Source: an uncultured Anaerolineae bacterium
GTDB lineage: Bacteria; Chloroflexota; Anaerolineae; CG2-30-64-16
Reading direction: 5' to 3'
Assembly (NCBI GenBank): GCA_937124585.1
Contig: CAKZKT010000147.1
Location: 46,649 to 110,648, forward strand
Length of the DNA: 64,000 bases
Numbering within the stretch: the first letter of the stretch is position 1; every line of letters starts with the position of its first letter. The notes below the pieces were generated by a model. The model was not told where the DNA came from, made no database searches, and saw nothing but the letters and a program-made list of their open reading frames with translations. This document shows positions 26,723 to 35,265 of this stretch, piece after piece. The position numbers and the translations under genes are program-made.

Positions 26723-28099
26723 ATGCGCGGTCCCAAAATCACCGTCATCGGCGCCGGCAGCTTCTTCTTCGGCAAGCCGGTGATCCACAAAATGGCCACC
26801 AGCCCGATCATGGCTGGCGGCACGCTGGCACTGGTGGACACCAACCCACACGTGCTCCAGACCATGATCCGGCTGGCCCAGCGCGCCTTTGCGTACACCG
26901 GCTGCGATGTCAAGGTCGTCGGCTCAACCGAACGCCGCGCTGTGCTCGGCGACTCGGATTTCGTCGTGCTTACCTTCGCAGAACGCAACGCATACTATCG
27001 CGGCGTAGACACCCGGATCGCAGCCAAACACGGCATCCGCATGTGCAGCTCGGATACCATCGGGCCGGGCGGCATCTTCCGTGCCCTGCGTGAGGCCCCC
27101 CATGCCCTGGCCATGGCAAAGGACACACACGAGCTGGCCCCCAACGCCTGGCTCATCAACTTCGTCAACCCGACCACCGTGCTCGGCATCGTCCTCATGC
27201 GTTATGCGCCGGAAGTGAAGAACTTCGCCCTCTGCGACGGCCAGCATGAGCCGTACTGCACCCTCAACTGGTGCAAAACCGCAGGCATCCTGCCGCCAGA
27301 GGCCCAAACCATCCCGCCCGATGTCCAGGCACGCCTCGATCTGGCCATCGGCGGCGTCAACCATTGCACCTTCATCCTGCGCTTCCGCTACGACGGCAAA
27401 GACATGCTGCCGGTGCTGCGCGAAACGGTGGCACGACGAGCAGCCATGGAACGCAACAATCCCCAGGAGCATTCCAAATCGCGCTTCAACGCCACCTACG
27501 CGCTCCAATTGTTCGACCTGTACGGCATCTATCCGACTGCGATCGCGCACACGAAGGAATACGTGCCGTTCTATCAGGGCTACGGCGTCGCGGCCGTAGA
27601 CCCGGAGCCACTGCGCCTCTTCGACGCAGAGGCGCGGGCCAGAGAGATGGACGCGGCATGGGAGATCACCGAGCAGTATGCGAATGGCCACATCCCGATG
27701 GAAGAATTCTTCCAGACCGTCCGCGATGACCACGCCACCGACATCATCGAATCCATGTGGGGCGGACTGGGCAAGCCGTTTTTCATCAACACGACCAACC
27801 GCGGCGCGATCCCAAACCTGCCGGACGACGCGTATCTCGAACTGCGCTGCCACGTGGACATGAACGGCCCGCAGCCGTTGCCGGTCGGTCCCTTCCCGCG
27901 CGGCGCGCTGGCACTGCAACACCAGGTGCTCGATACCCACGAACTGACCGCCGAGGCCGCGATCACCGGCGACCGGGCCATCCTGCGCCGCGCCATGCTC
28001 ACCGATCCCATCTGCAACAACATTGCCGACGCCGACAACTGCATCGCCGACCTGCTGGAGGCAGAGCGCGAGGCGCTGCCGGCATACTGGTATCGGTAA
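26723..28099 (+). CDS. GH4 family NAD-dependent glycosidase
   Basis: 458 residues. The N-terminal Rossmann motif is VIGAGSFFFGKPV. CDGQHE (Cys near 171) and GGVNHCTF (His near 213) provide the metal ligands typical of GH4. GH4 enzymes use NAD+ and Mn2+ in a redox-assisted elimination and act on alpha-glucosides, alpha-galactosides, glucuronides or galacturonides; specificity is not evident. No signal peptide, so cytoplasmic. The ATG follows CCGGAGGTC. It lies 62 bases after the URO-D-family gene and 29 bases before the next glycosidase. Confidence 0.9.
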   Translation: MRGPKITVIGAGSFFFGKPVIHKMATSPIMAGGTLALVDTNPHVLQTMIRLAQRAFAYTGCDVKVVGSTERRAVLGDSDFVVLTFAERNAYYRGVDTRIAAKHGIRMCSSDTIGPGGIFRALREAPHALAMAKDTHELAPNAWLINFVNPTTVLGIVLMRYAPEVKNFALCDGQHEPYCTLNWCKTAGILPPEAQTIPPDVQARLDLAIGGVNHCTFILRFRYDGKDMLPVLRETVARRAAMERNNPQEHSKSRFNATYALQLFDLYGIYPTAIAHTKEYVPFYQGYGVAAVDPEPLRLFDAEARAREMDAAWEITEQYANGHIPMEEFFQTVRDDHATDIIESMWGGLGKPFFINTTNRGAIPNLPDDAYLELRCHVDMNGPQPLPVGPFPRGALALQHQVLDTHELTAEAAITGDRAILRRAMLTDPICNNIADADNCIADLLEAEREALPAYWYR

Positions 28100-28128
28100 G
28101 TCAAGGCACCCGTGAAAGGAGACCCGCC

Positions 28129-30123
28129 ATGCGTCCCATTCTCGCCCGTCAGGTTCACCTGGACTTCCACACCTCCGAACATATCCCGGACGTCGGCGCG
28201 CGATTCGACAAGCGGCAGTGGCAAGAGGCGCTCAAGCTCGGCCGCGTCAACTGGATCAACATCTTCGCCAAATGTCACCACGGCTGGAGCTACTACCCCA
28301 CCCGGGTCGGCGCGATGCACCCGACCCTCACGTTCGACCTGCTCGGCGCGCAGCTCGAAGCGTGCCACGAGATCGGCGTGCGCGCGCCCATCTACTACAC
28401 CGTCGGCTGGTCGGTACACGATGCCGTGACGCATCCCGAATGGTGCGTGCGTCGGCCCGATGGCGGCATCGCCGCCACCAACTGGGACGACAACGCCCGG
28501 CCCGAAGATCGCAAACCGTATTTCTCCTGGCAGTTCATGTGCCCCAGCGGCGGCTACCTCGACCTGATGTTGCGCCAGACCGAAGAGATCTGCCAACGCT
28601 ATCCGGTAGATGGCCTCTGGTACGACATCACCGGCGGCCCATCCTGCTACTGTGAGAACTGCCGTCGCGGGATGATGGACGGCGGCTACGATGTGGGCGA
28701 TCCCGAAGCGGTCTTCCAGTACGGCATCGCCAAATGGCGTCACTTCATGGCCGAATGCAAGAAGATCCTCTATCGCTATCATCCCGAGGCAACGGTCTTC
28801 TTCAACGGCACCACAATCCTGCATCCCGACGCGCGCGGCCGCAACGTCAGGGCCCGGCTTTTCGACGCCAACACGCAACAGGAGCTCGAAGACCTGCCCA
28901 CTACCTGGGGCGGCTACGACAAACTGCCCCTGCGCGCCAAATTCTTCCACAACACGGGCAAACCGCTGATCGCCATGAGCGGCAAATTCCACACCAGTTG
29001 GGGCGAATTCGGCGGCTTCAAACACCCCGACGCGCTCCACTTCGAGGCCGCCGCGATGCTGGCGTTCGGCGCAGCGTGCAACTTCGGCGACCAGCTCCAT
29101 CCCTCCGGCCAGATGGACATGACGACCTATGCCAACATCGGCCACGCGTTCGCTTATGTCGAGCAGATCGAGACATATTGCCTCAACGCAGTGCCGGTGG
29201 CCAACCTGGGACTGTGGTTCTCCAATTCCCAGGCCGATGACGAGGGCGTTGCGCTCATGCTGCTGGAGACACAGACCGATTTCCGCGTGGTGGATCCGGC
29301 CCAAACGCTGAGCGACTACGCGGCCATCATCCTGCCGGGCGCGTCCTGTCTGAGCGCGGACGAAGCAGCAAAACTGAACGCCTACGTCGCCGCGGGCGGC
29401 AGCCTGCTTGTGCTCGGCGAAAGCGCGCTGGACGAAACGCGCACGCGCTTCCTTCTCGACGTAGCCGCGGACTACCTGGGCCCGGCGAACTACGACGATG
29501 ATTTCACCGTCGTCGGCGACGCGCTACAGCCCAGCCTGCCCGCCAGCCCCTTCCTGAACTACGAGGCGGCGCTGCGCGTCCAGCCTCGCGCCAGCGCCGA
29601 GATCCTGGCGACAATCCGCGAGCCCTATTTCAACCGCACCTACGGCCGCTTCTGTTCGCACCAGAACACCCCCTACCGGCTAGAACCCGCCGCGCACCCG
29701 GCGGGCCTGCGCGCCGGCCGCGTCGTCTTCTTGCCGCATCGCCTGGGCCGGCTCTACCACCAGCACGGCGCGCGCGTCCACCGCGATCTCTTCGCCAACG
29801 CCCTGCGCCTGATCTACGACCGCCCCCTGGTGCAGACCCAGCTGCCCAGCGCCGGCCGCGTCAGCCTGATGTGCCAGCCCGATCACCACCGGTACATCGC
29901 GCACCTGCTCTACGGCCCGCCGCTCCAGCGCGGCCGCTGCCTGGTGATCGAGGATCTGCCGACGCTCTACGACGTGCCGCTGACCGTCCGGCTGCCACAG
30001 CCAGTCAGGGCCGCCTATCTGATTCCGGGCCAGCATCCGCTGTCGCTGACGCACACCGGCGACGCGGTCAGCGTGACCGTGCCGCAGGTGCAGGGACACC
30101 AGGCAGTCGTGTTTGAGGTCTGA
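28129..30123 (+). CDS. Putative glycoside hydrolase, GHL6-like barrel with trimerisation-like domain
   Basis: 664 residues. The opening ARQVHLDFHTSEHIPDVG and the Cys-containing VDGLWYDITGGPSCYCENCR are features of the hypothetical glycosyl hydrolase 6 group, related to GH29/GH42-like barrels. The region from about residue 350 (NLGLWFSNSQADDEGVALML) to 450 resembles the beta-galactosidase trimerisation domain, and a beta-rich C-terminus follows. The Asp in LWYDI is a candidate catalytic residue. The substrate is unknown. GAAAGGAGA lies before the ATG at 28129. No signal peptide. Confidence 0.75.
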   Translation: MRPILARQVHLDFHTSEHIPDVGARFDKRQWQEALKLGRVNWINIFAKCHHGWSYYPTRVGAMHPTLTFDLLGAQLEACHEIGVRAPIYYTVGWSVHDAVTHPEWCVRRPDGGIAATNWDDNARPEDRKPYFSWQFMCPSGGYLDLMLRQTEEICQRYPVDGLWYDITGGPSCYCENCRRGMMDGGYDVGDPEAVFQYGIAKWRHFMAECKKILYRYHPEATVFFNGTTILHPDARGRNVRARLFDANTQQELEDLPTTWGGYDKLPLRAKFFHNTGKPLIAMSGKFHTSWGEFGGFKHPDALHFEAAAMLAFGAACNFGDQLHPSGQMDMTTYANIGHAFAYVEQIETYCLNAVPVANLGLWFSNSQADDEGVALMLLETQTDFRVVDPAQTLSDYAAIILPGASCLSADEAAKLNAYVAAGGSLLVLGESALDETRTRFLLDVAADYLGPANYDDDFTVVGDALQPSLPASPFLNYEAALRVQPRASAEILATIREPYFNRTYGRFCSHQNTPYRLEPAAHPAGLRAGRVVFLPHRLGRLYHQHGARVHRDLFANALRLIYDRPLVQTQLPSAGRVSLMCQPDHHRYIAHLLYGPPLQRGRCLVIEDLPTLYDVPLTVRLPQPVRAAYLIPGQHPLSLTHTGDAVSVTVPQVQGHQAVVFEV

Positions 30124-30156
30124 ACCGACCTCTTGTGTTCAGAGGATGCCCGCGTG

Positions 30157-30927
30157 ATGCTGCTTCGGATCGTCTCCTGGAACTGCAACATGGCCTTGCA
30201 TCAGAAGTTCGAGCGATTGCTGGCGCTCCAGCCCGACATCGCCGTAATCCAGGAGTGCGCCAGCCCGGAGCGCGACGCGGCCCGAGGCCGGCAGCTGGCG
30301 TGCAGCGACCGCGACTGGATCGGCTTCAACGCGGACAAAGGTCTGGGGATCTTCACATTCGGGGACTTGCGGCTGCGCAGGGCCAGCGCCTTCTCCGAGG
30401 CGTTCGCGCTGGCCCTGCCGGTGGAAGTCATCGGCCGCTGTCGGCTCAACCTGCTGGGCATATGGAAGACCGACGGCCGTCGCCTGCCGGCCGGCACCAC
30501 CAACGACCTGCTGGCGGCATTCAGATACTACCATCGTTTCATCAGCGCGCCGGCAACGATCGTCGCCGGCGATTTCAACCTGCTGCCGCAGCAGATGTCC
30601 CGCCGCGCAGATCAGGGGCGGGGCGATTCGATCATCGAGTTGCTCGGCCGCGCCGGCCTGCAGGATGCCGATACGCTGCGGCAAACCGACCTATCTACAG
30701 AAACCCTGCGCCGCACCTACTATCAACAGCGCCGACCCGGCCGCGGCTTCGTCGTGGACTACATTTTCGCGCCTCGATGCGAAGCCGACCGACTCACCCG
30801 CTTCGACGTCGGCGCACCGCGCACATGGCTGCCCTGGAGCGACCATGTCCCGCTGCTCGTCGAATTCGCGCTGACCGCGGACAACGTTTTCATGCGCCAG
30901 GCTGCCGCGCCGCCGATCACATCGTAG
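30157..30927 (+). CDS. Endonuclease/exonuclease/phosphatase-family hydrolase
   Basis: About 256 residues with the EEP-fold motifs in order: RIVSWNCNM, VIQECASP (metal Glu), VAGDFNLLP (Asp/Asn), VVDYIF and WSDHVPLLVEF (catalytic His). Members cleave phosphodiesters in DNA, lipids or small molecules; the substrate is unknown. GAGGATG lies 10 bases before the ATG at 30157. It follows the glycosidase gene by 33 bases and is convergent with hemL. The 41-base gap to hemL holds no clear terminator. Confidence 0.8.
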   Translation: MLLRIVSWNCNMALHQKFERLLALQPDIAVIQECASPERDAARGRQLACSDRDWIGFNADKGLGIFTFGDLRLRRASAFSEAFALALPVEVIGRCRLNLLGIWKTDGRRLPAGTTNDLLAAFRYYHRFISAPATIVAGDFNLLPQQMSRRADQGRGDSIIELLGRAGLQDADTLRQTDLSTETLRRTYYQQRRPGRGFVVDYIFAPRCEADRLTRFDVGAPRTWLPWSDHVPLLVEFALTADNVFMRQAAAPPITS

Positions 30928-30968
30928 GGCAAGATGTCCCCGGCCACCCGCCCCCACGCGCCGCGGCC

Positions 30969-32279
30969 CTATGCCAGCTGCCCGAACACCTCATGGGCGG
31001 CCTCCAGCGTCGCCGCGATCTCGGCCTCGCCGTGCGCGCTGCTGACGAAAGCCGCCTCGAACTGGCTCGGCGCGAAATAGACCCCACGCGCCAGCATGGC
31101 ATGGAAAAAGCGGCCATAGCGGGCTGTATCCGCGTGCGCCCTGGCGCTGGCATAGTCGGTGATGACCGCGCCGGACTCATTCAGGAAATAGAAGCCGAAC
31201 ATCGTGCCGACGTGTCCGACCTGGATGGGCAGACCGTGCGCCGCAGCCGCAGCCTCGATGCCCGCCACCAGCCTGGCAGTGCTCGCAACGATATGATCGA
31301 AGAGTGAGCCCTCGCCGTATCTGCTCCGTAGCGCGCGCAGCGTGACCAGACCGGCCGTCATCGCCAGCGGATTGCCGGACAACGTGCCCGCCTGATACAT
31401 CGGCCCGGCCGGCGCCACCTGCTCCATGATCTGACGCTTGCCCGCATAGGCACCTACCGGCAGCCCACCGCCGATCACCTTGCCCAGACAGGTCAGGTCG
31501 GGGTCGAGTCTCCAAAGTGCCTGACAACCGCCCAGCGCGGCGCGAAAACCGGTCATCACCTCGTCCAGGATGAAGAGCGCGCCGGCCTGCCGACACAGCG
31601 CCTGAAGACCGGCCAGGAAGCCCGGCGCCGGCAATACAAAGCCGATGTTCGCCGCAATCGGCTCCACGATCACGGCCGCGATCTGATCGGGATAGGCGGC
31701 AAAAAGCGCCCGCACCGCCTCCAGATCGTTATACGGCGCGATCAGCGTGTCGCCGGCCGTCGCGCGCGGCACGCCCGGCGAATCGGGCAGGCCCAACGTG
31801 GCGACACCGCTGCCCGCCTGCACCAGCAGCATATCGGCATGGCCATGATAGCAGCCGCTGAATTTGACGATCTTGTCGCGGCCGGTATACGCGCGCGCCA
31901 GGCGCAGCGCGCTCATCGTGGCCTCGGTGCCGCTGTTGACGAAGCGGATCATCTCGATGCCGGGCATCAGTTCGATCACCGTCTGCGCCAGCTCCACCTC
32001 GAGCGCGGTCGGCGCGCCGAAGCTGGTGCCGCGGCGCGCTGCGTCCTGCAGCGCCGCCACCACATCGGGGTGCGCATGGCCCAGGATCAACGGCCCCCAC
32101 GAGAGGACGTAGTCAATGTAGCGATTGCCGTCTACATCCCAAACCAACGGCCCCTGCCCGGCCGCGATGAAACGCGGCACGCCGCCCACGCTGCGAAAGG
32201 CGCGCACCGGACTGTTCACGCCGCCGGGAATGACCTGCCGGGCAGCGACAAAAAGCGCCTCGGAACGGGTGATATTCAT
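30969..32279 (-). CDS. hemL: Glutamate-1-semialdehyde 2,1-aminomutase
   Basis: 436 residues, the normal HemL length. It begins [20 protein letters not shown] and has the PVRAF motif, [14 protein letters not shown] and the PLP-lysine region [18 protein letters not shown] (Lys near 264). HemL moves the amino group of glutamate-1-semialdehyde to form 5-aminolevulinate in the C5 pathway. The ATG at 32279 is preceded by AGGAGAAG; an apparent longer frame to 32441 only reads through two repeat copies. It is the last gene of the hemC-hemD-hemB-hemL unit. Confidence 0.97.
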   Translation of the reverse strand: MNITRSEALFVAARQVIPGGVNSPVRAFRSVGGVPRFIAAGQGPLVWDVDGNRYIDYVLSWGPLILGHAHPDVVAALQDAARRGTSFGAPTALEVELAQTVIELMPGIEMIRFVNSGTEATMSALRLARAYTGRDKIVKFSGCYHGHADMLLVQAGSGVATLGLPDSPGVPRATAGDTLIAPYNDLEAVRALFAAYPDQIAAVIVEPIAANIGFVLPAPGFLAGLQALCRQAGALFILDEVMTGFRAALGGCQALWRLDPDLTCLGKVIGGGLPVGAYAGKRQIMEQVAPAGPMYQAGTLSGNPLAMTAGLVTLRALRSRYGEGSLFDHIVASTARLVAGIEAAAAAHGLPIQVGHVGTMFGFYFLNESGAVITDYASARAHADTARYGRFFHAMLARGVYFAPSQFEAAFVSSAHGEAEIAATLEAAHEVFGQLA

Positions 32280-32316
32280 GGTTGTTTCGCTTCTCCTGTT
32301 CACTTTCTCAGTCCAC

Positions 32317-32346
32317 GTGCCAGGCACCCCTGCAGGTGCCTGGCAC
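32317..32346. repeat. Family A palindrome, copy A2
   Basis: Arms GTGCCAGGCACC and GGTGCCTGGCAC (12 bp, perfect) around CCTGCA. With the copy at 32365-32394 it fills the hemB-hemL gap. Confidence 0.9.
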
Positions 32347-32364
32347 GGCTGACGACGCGTCCAC

Positions 32365-32394
32365 GTGCCAGGCACCCCTGCAGGTGCCTGGCAC
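32365..32394. repeat. Family A palindrome, copy A3
   Basis: Identical to the copy at 32317-32346, 48 bases apart start to start, so the pair is a short tandem duplication. It begins 15 bases after the hemB stop on the minus strand and would be in the leader of hemL mRNA, possibly lowering read-through from hemB to hemL. Confidence 0.9.
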
Positions 32395-32409
32395 GACTGG
32401 CGACGATTT

Positions 32410-33432
32410 TCAGGTGAGCCAGCGCGCCGCGTCTTTGGCAAAATACGTTAGGATGATGTTCGCGCCGGCCCGCTTGATGGCCACCAGGCTCTCCAGGGCG
32501 CAGCGACGCAGATCGAGCCAGCCGTTGGCCGCGGCCGCCTGTAACATCGCGTACTCGCCGCTGACCTGATAGGCGGCGACCGGCAGGGTGAACGCCTGGC
32601 GCACCGCGCTGAGCACATCCAGATAGGGCAACGCAGGTTTGACCATCAGGATATCGGCGCCTTCAGCCACATCGAGCGCCGCCTCCCGCAGCGCCTCGGT
32701 ACGATTGGCCGGATCCATCTGATACTGACTGCGGTCGCCGAACCGCGGCGGGCTCTCGGCCGCCTCGCGAAAGGGGCCGTAGAATCCGCTGGCGTACTTC
32801 ACCGCATAGCTCATGATCGCCACGTGTGCATAGCCCGCGGCGTCCAGCGCCCGACGAATTGCGCCCACCATGCCATCCAGCATCCCCGACGGCGCGATCA
32901 GATCAGCGCCGGCCTGCGCATGAACCACCGAAGCTCGCGCGAGGAGCTCCAGCGTCGGGTCGTTGAGCAGATAACCTTCGGGCAGCGTGGGCGTGTAGTG
33001 CGGCTGGCCCGGCTGATTGATCAAACCGCAATGGCCGTGATCGGTATATTCGCAAAAACACATGTCGGAGATCACGAGCAGCTCGGGCACGGCATCCTTG
33101 ATCGCCCGGATCGCTTGCGGCACGATGCCGTCCGGCGCATAGTTGTCGCTCCCCACAGCATCTTTGTGTTCAGGGATGCCGAACAGGATCACCGCGGGGA
33201 TGCCCAGGCGGGCGACCTCACGCGCCTCGACGGCCAGGTGATCCACGGTCAGCTGTGCGACGCCCGGCATGGATCGTACCGGCACGCGCAGATCCCGACC
33301 GTGGCGGACGAACAGCGGATAGACGAAATCCGCCGGGCTGAGCATCGTCTCGCGCACCATGCGCCGCACACCCTCGGTCAGGCGCAGGCGTCGCGGCCGA
33401 TGTGCCAAGTCGGCGACAGTCTGATTCATCAT
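32410..33432 (-). CDS. hemB: Porphobilinogen synthase (5-aminolevulinate dehydratase)
   Basis: 340 residues with RPRRLR, the active-site Lys residues in [14 protein letters not shown] (near 210) and [13 protein letters not shown] (near 264). The Cys set [14 protein letters not shown] (near 122-135) marks the Zn-dependent form. It joins two 5-aminolevulinate molecules into porphobilinogen. Its start overlaps the hemD stop by 4 bases (ATGA). Confidence 0.97.
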   Translation of the reverse strand: MMNQTVADLAHRPRRLRLTEGVRRMVRETMLSPADFVYPLFVRHGRDLRVPVRSMPGVAQLTVDHLAVEAREVARLGIPAVILFGIPEHKDAVGSDNYAPDGIVPQAIRAIKDAVPELLVISDMCFCEYTDHGHCGLINQPGQPHYTPTLPEGYLLNDPTLELLARASVVHAQAGADLIAPSGMLDGMVGAIRRALDAAGYAHVAIMSYAVKYASGFYGPFREAAESPPRFGDRSQYQMDPANRTEALREAALDVAEGADILMVKPALPYLDVLSAVRQAFTLPVAAYQVSGEYAMLQAAAANGWLDLRRCALESLVAIKRAGANIILTYFAKDAARWLT

Positions 33433-34262
33433 GGCTTCCTCTCATGAACGCTGCCATGAGCAGCGAAATGACACGCCAGCGCCTCCACGAGCACTTCTAT
33501 CGTCTGGGTCGTGGGGAGCACATGCACCGGCAGGCCGAGCTGCCGCGCGGCAGCCGCGGTCACCGGGCCCAGGCAGGCGATGCAGACGCCGCTCAGGTCG
33601 GCCAACCGGCCGCCTTCGGCCTCCAGTCGCCGCGCCAGATTGTGCACCGTGGAAGGGCTGGTGAACGTGATCGCATCCACCGCGCCTGTCGCCAGCCGTT
33701 CACTGAGCCGGATGCCGCCGCTGCCGATGACCGTCCGGTAGGCGACGACCGTCGTCACGGCCCAGCCGGCCGTCCGCAGCGTCTCGGCCAGCGTCGGTCG
33801 GGCCAAATCGGCCTGGCACAGGAGGATGCGACCGTTGGCCGGCCCCCGCTCGATCAGCGCGGCGGTCAGCGCCTCGGCGACCGACTCCGGCGGCGTGAGC
33901 GCGACGGCCAGGCCGAGCGCCTGCTCGACTGCGCGCGCGGTCGCTGCGCCCACCGCGGCGATCGCCGTCGCGCGCAGGGCAGACGGCTCGATCTGTAACG
34001 CGGCCAGGCGCTCGGCCAGCGCCGTCACCGCGTTGCTGCTGGTGAGCGCCAGCCAGTCGAACGCGCCGGCGGCCGCGGCCCGCAGCGCCGCATCGAACGG
34101 GCCGGTATCATCGGGCGGAGCAAAGGCGATACAGGGATAGGGCAACGGGATTGCACCCTCGCGGCGCAACAACTCGTCCAGCGCGTCGGCCTGAGTCGCG
34201 GCGCGAGTCACAACAACTCGTTTACCGGCCAACCCCGAAAGAGAGGGCGCATGCTCGATCAC
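33429..34262 (-). CDS. hemD: Uroporphyrinogen-III synthase
   Basis: 277 residues with the two-lobed HemD pattern: [11 protein letters not shown] at the N-terminus, LALTSSNAV in the first lobe, the interlobe [12 protein letters not shown] and [13 protein letters not shown] near the C-terminus. Sequence conservation in HemD is low, but the position between hemC and hemB, with 4-base overlaps on both sides, makes the call firm. It cyclises and inverts ring D of hydroxymethylbilane. Confidence 0.93.
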   Translation of the reverse strand: MIEHAPSLSGLAGKRVVVTRAATQADALDELLRREGAIPLPYPCIAFAPPDDTGPFDAALRAAAAGAFDWLALTSSNAVTALAERLAALQIEPSALRATAIAAVGAATARAVEQALGLAVALTPPESVAEALTAALIERGPANGRILLCQADLARPTLAETLRTAGWAVTTVVAYRTVIGSGGIRLSERLATGAVDAITFTSPSTVHNLARRLEAEGGRLADLSGVCIACLGPVTAAAARQLGLPVHVLPTTQTIEVLVEALACHFAAHGSVHERKP

Positions 34263-35194
34263 GGCGTGCTGCTCCGCAGGATGTCGGCGGCACCCCGGGC
34301 CAATGCCTCGACTGCCAGTTGCCGCCCCAGGGCTTCAGCCTCATTCGCCGGGCCGGTCAGGCGCACATCAATCTGTCGGTGGCCGTCCAGCGCGGTCACA
34401 CGGCCGCGCACGTGCAGCCGATCTCCCTCCGCGACCGCGTGCGCGGCGATGGGCACCGCGCAACCACCGCCCAACCCCACCAGGAACGCGCGCTCGGCCG
34501 TCACGGCTTGCCGCGTCGGCGGGTGATCCAGCCGCACCAGTCGGGCCAGCAGCGCGGGCTCTGCGCGCGCCTGGACGCCCAGCGCGCCCTGGCCGGGTGC
34601 CGGCAACATCACGTCCAACGGCAGCACCTGCGTAATGAAGCCGGCCAGGCCCAGCCGCGCCAGGCCGGCATGGGCCAGCACCAGCGCATCGTAGGGGCCG
34701 TCTTCGGCCAGCGCCTTGCGCAGCCGCGTGTCCACATTGCCCCGCACATCCAGAATACGCAGGTCGGCACGATAATATCGCAGCTGCGCCGCGCGGCGAC
34801 AGCTGCTGGTGCCGACAGTCGCTGTCCACGGCAACGTCTCCAGCGTGTAGCCGGCACGGCTTACCAGCACATCGCCGACCTCCCCGCGCGCCGGAATTGC
34901 GGCGAGCGCCAAATCGGGGGCCAGTTGTACGGGCAGGTCCTTCAGGCTGTGCACGGCCAGGTCTATCTCGCCGCGACGCAACGCGGCCTCCAGCTCGGCC
35001 GTGAACGCGCCTTTGCCGCCCAGGGAAGGCAACGGCGCATCGAGCACGCGATCGCCCTGAGTGTGCACCACGATCACCTCGCAGGCCAGGTCGGGCCAGG
35101 CGCTCGCCAGCAGGCCGACCACATGCTCGGTCTGCCAGCGGGCCAGGGCCGAGCCGCGCGTGCCCAATCGCAAAAGACGGAAAGCTTTGTTCAC
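34259..35194 (-). CDS. hemC: Hydroxymethylbilane synthase (porphobilinogen deaminase)
   Basis: 311 residues. It opens with LRLGTRGSALARWQ and carries AVHSLKDLP, GTSSCRRAAQL, DVRGNVDTRL and the cofactor-attachment Cys in GLGGGCAVPI (near 246). It polymerises four porphobilinogens. The start is a GTG at 35194, with AGAGG eight bases upstream; a longer frame to 35371 would overlap the divergent promoter and the fused glyA gene. It heads the hem operon. Confidence 0.96.
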   Translation of the reverse strand: MNKAFRLLRLGTRGSALARWQTEHVVGLLASAWPDLACEVIVVHTQGDRVLDAPLPSLGGKGAFTAELEAALRRGEIDLAVHSLKDLPVQLAPDLALAAIPARGEVGDVLVSRAGYTLETLPWTATVGTSSCRRAAQLRYYRADLRILDVRGNVDTRLRKALAEDGPYDALVLAHAGLARLGLAGFITQVLPLDVMLPAPGQGALGVQARAEPALLARLVRLDHPPTRQAVTAERAFLVGLGGGCAVPIAAHAVAEGDRLHVRGRVTALDGHRQIDVRLTGPANEAEALGRQLAVEALARGAADILRSSTP

Positions 35195-35222
35195 CGACGA
35201 TACCTCTGTGCCCAGGTTGTGA

Positions 35223-35253
35223 TATAATACTGCCATCAGGCCCATTTTAGCAA
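35223..35253. promoter_or_regulatory. Divergent promoter pair with overlapping -10 boxes
   Basis: Plus strand: TATAAT at 35223-35228 with an extended TGA before it, about 31 bases ahead of the predicted leader end at the glyA-gcvT start. Minus strand: -35 TTGCTA (35253-35248), 18-base spacer, -10 TATTAT (35229-35224), leading to hemC. The two -10 boxes share five bases, so only one direction can be opened by polymerase at a time. Confidence 0.6.
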
Positions 35254-35265
35254 AGAGGGGATTCC

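Noticed and set aside
32280..32441. N-terminal extension of HemL with repeated [10 protein letters not shown]
   Set aside because: It is coded by two noncoding palindromes; the ATG at 32279 has a good ribosome site and starts the conserved protein.
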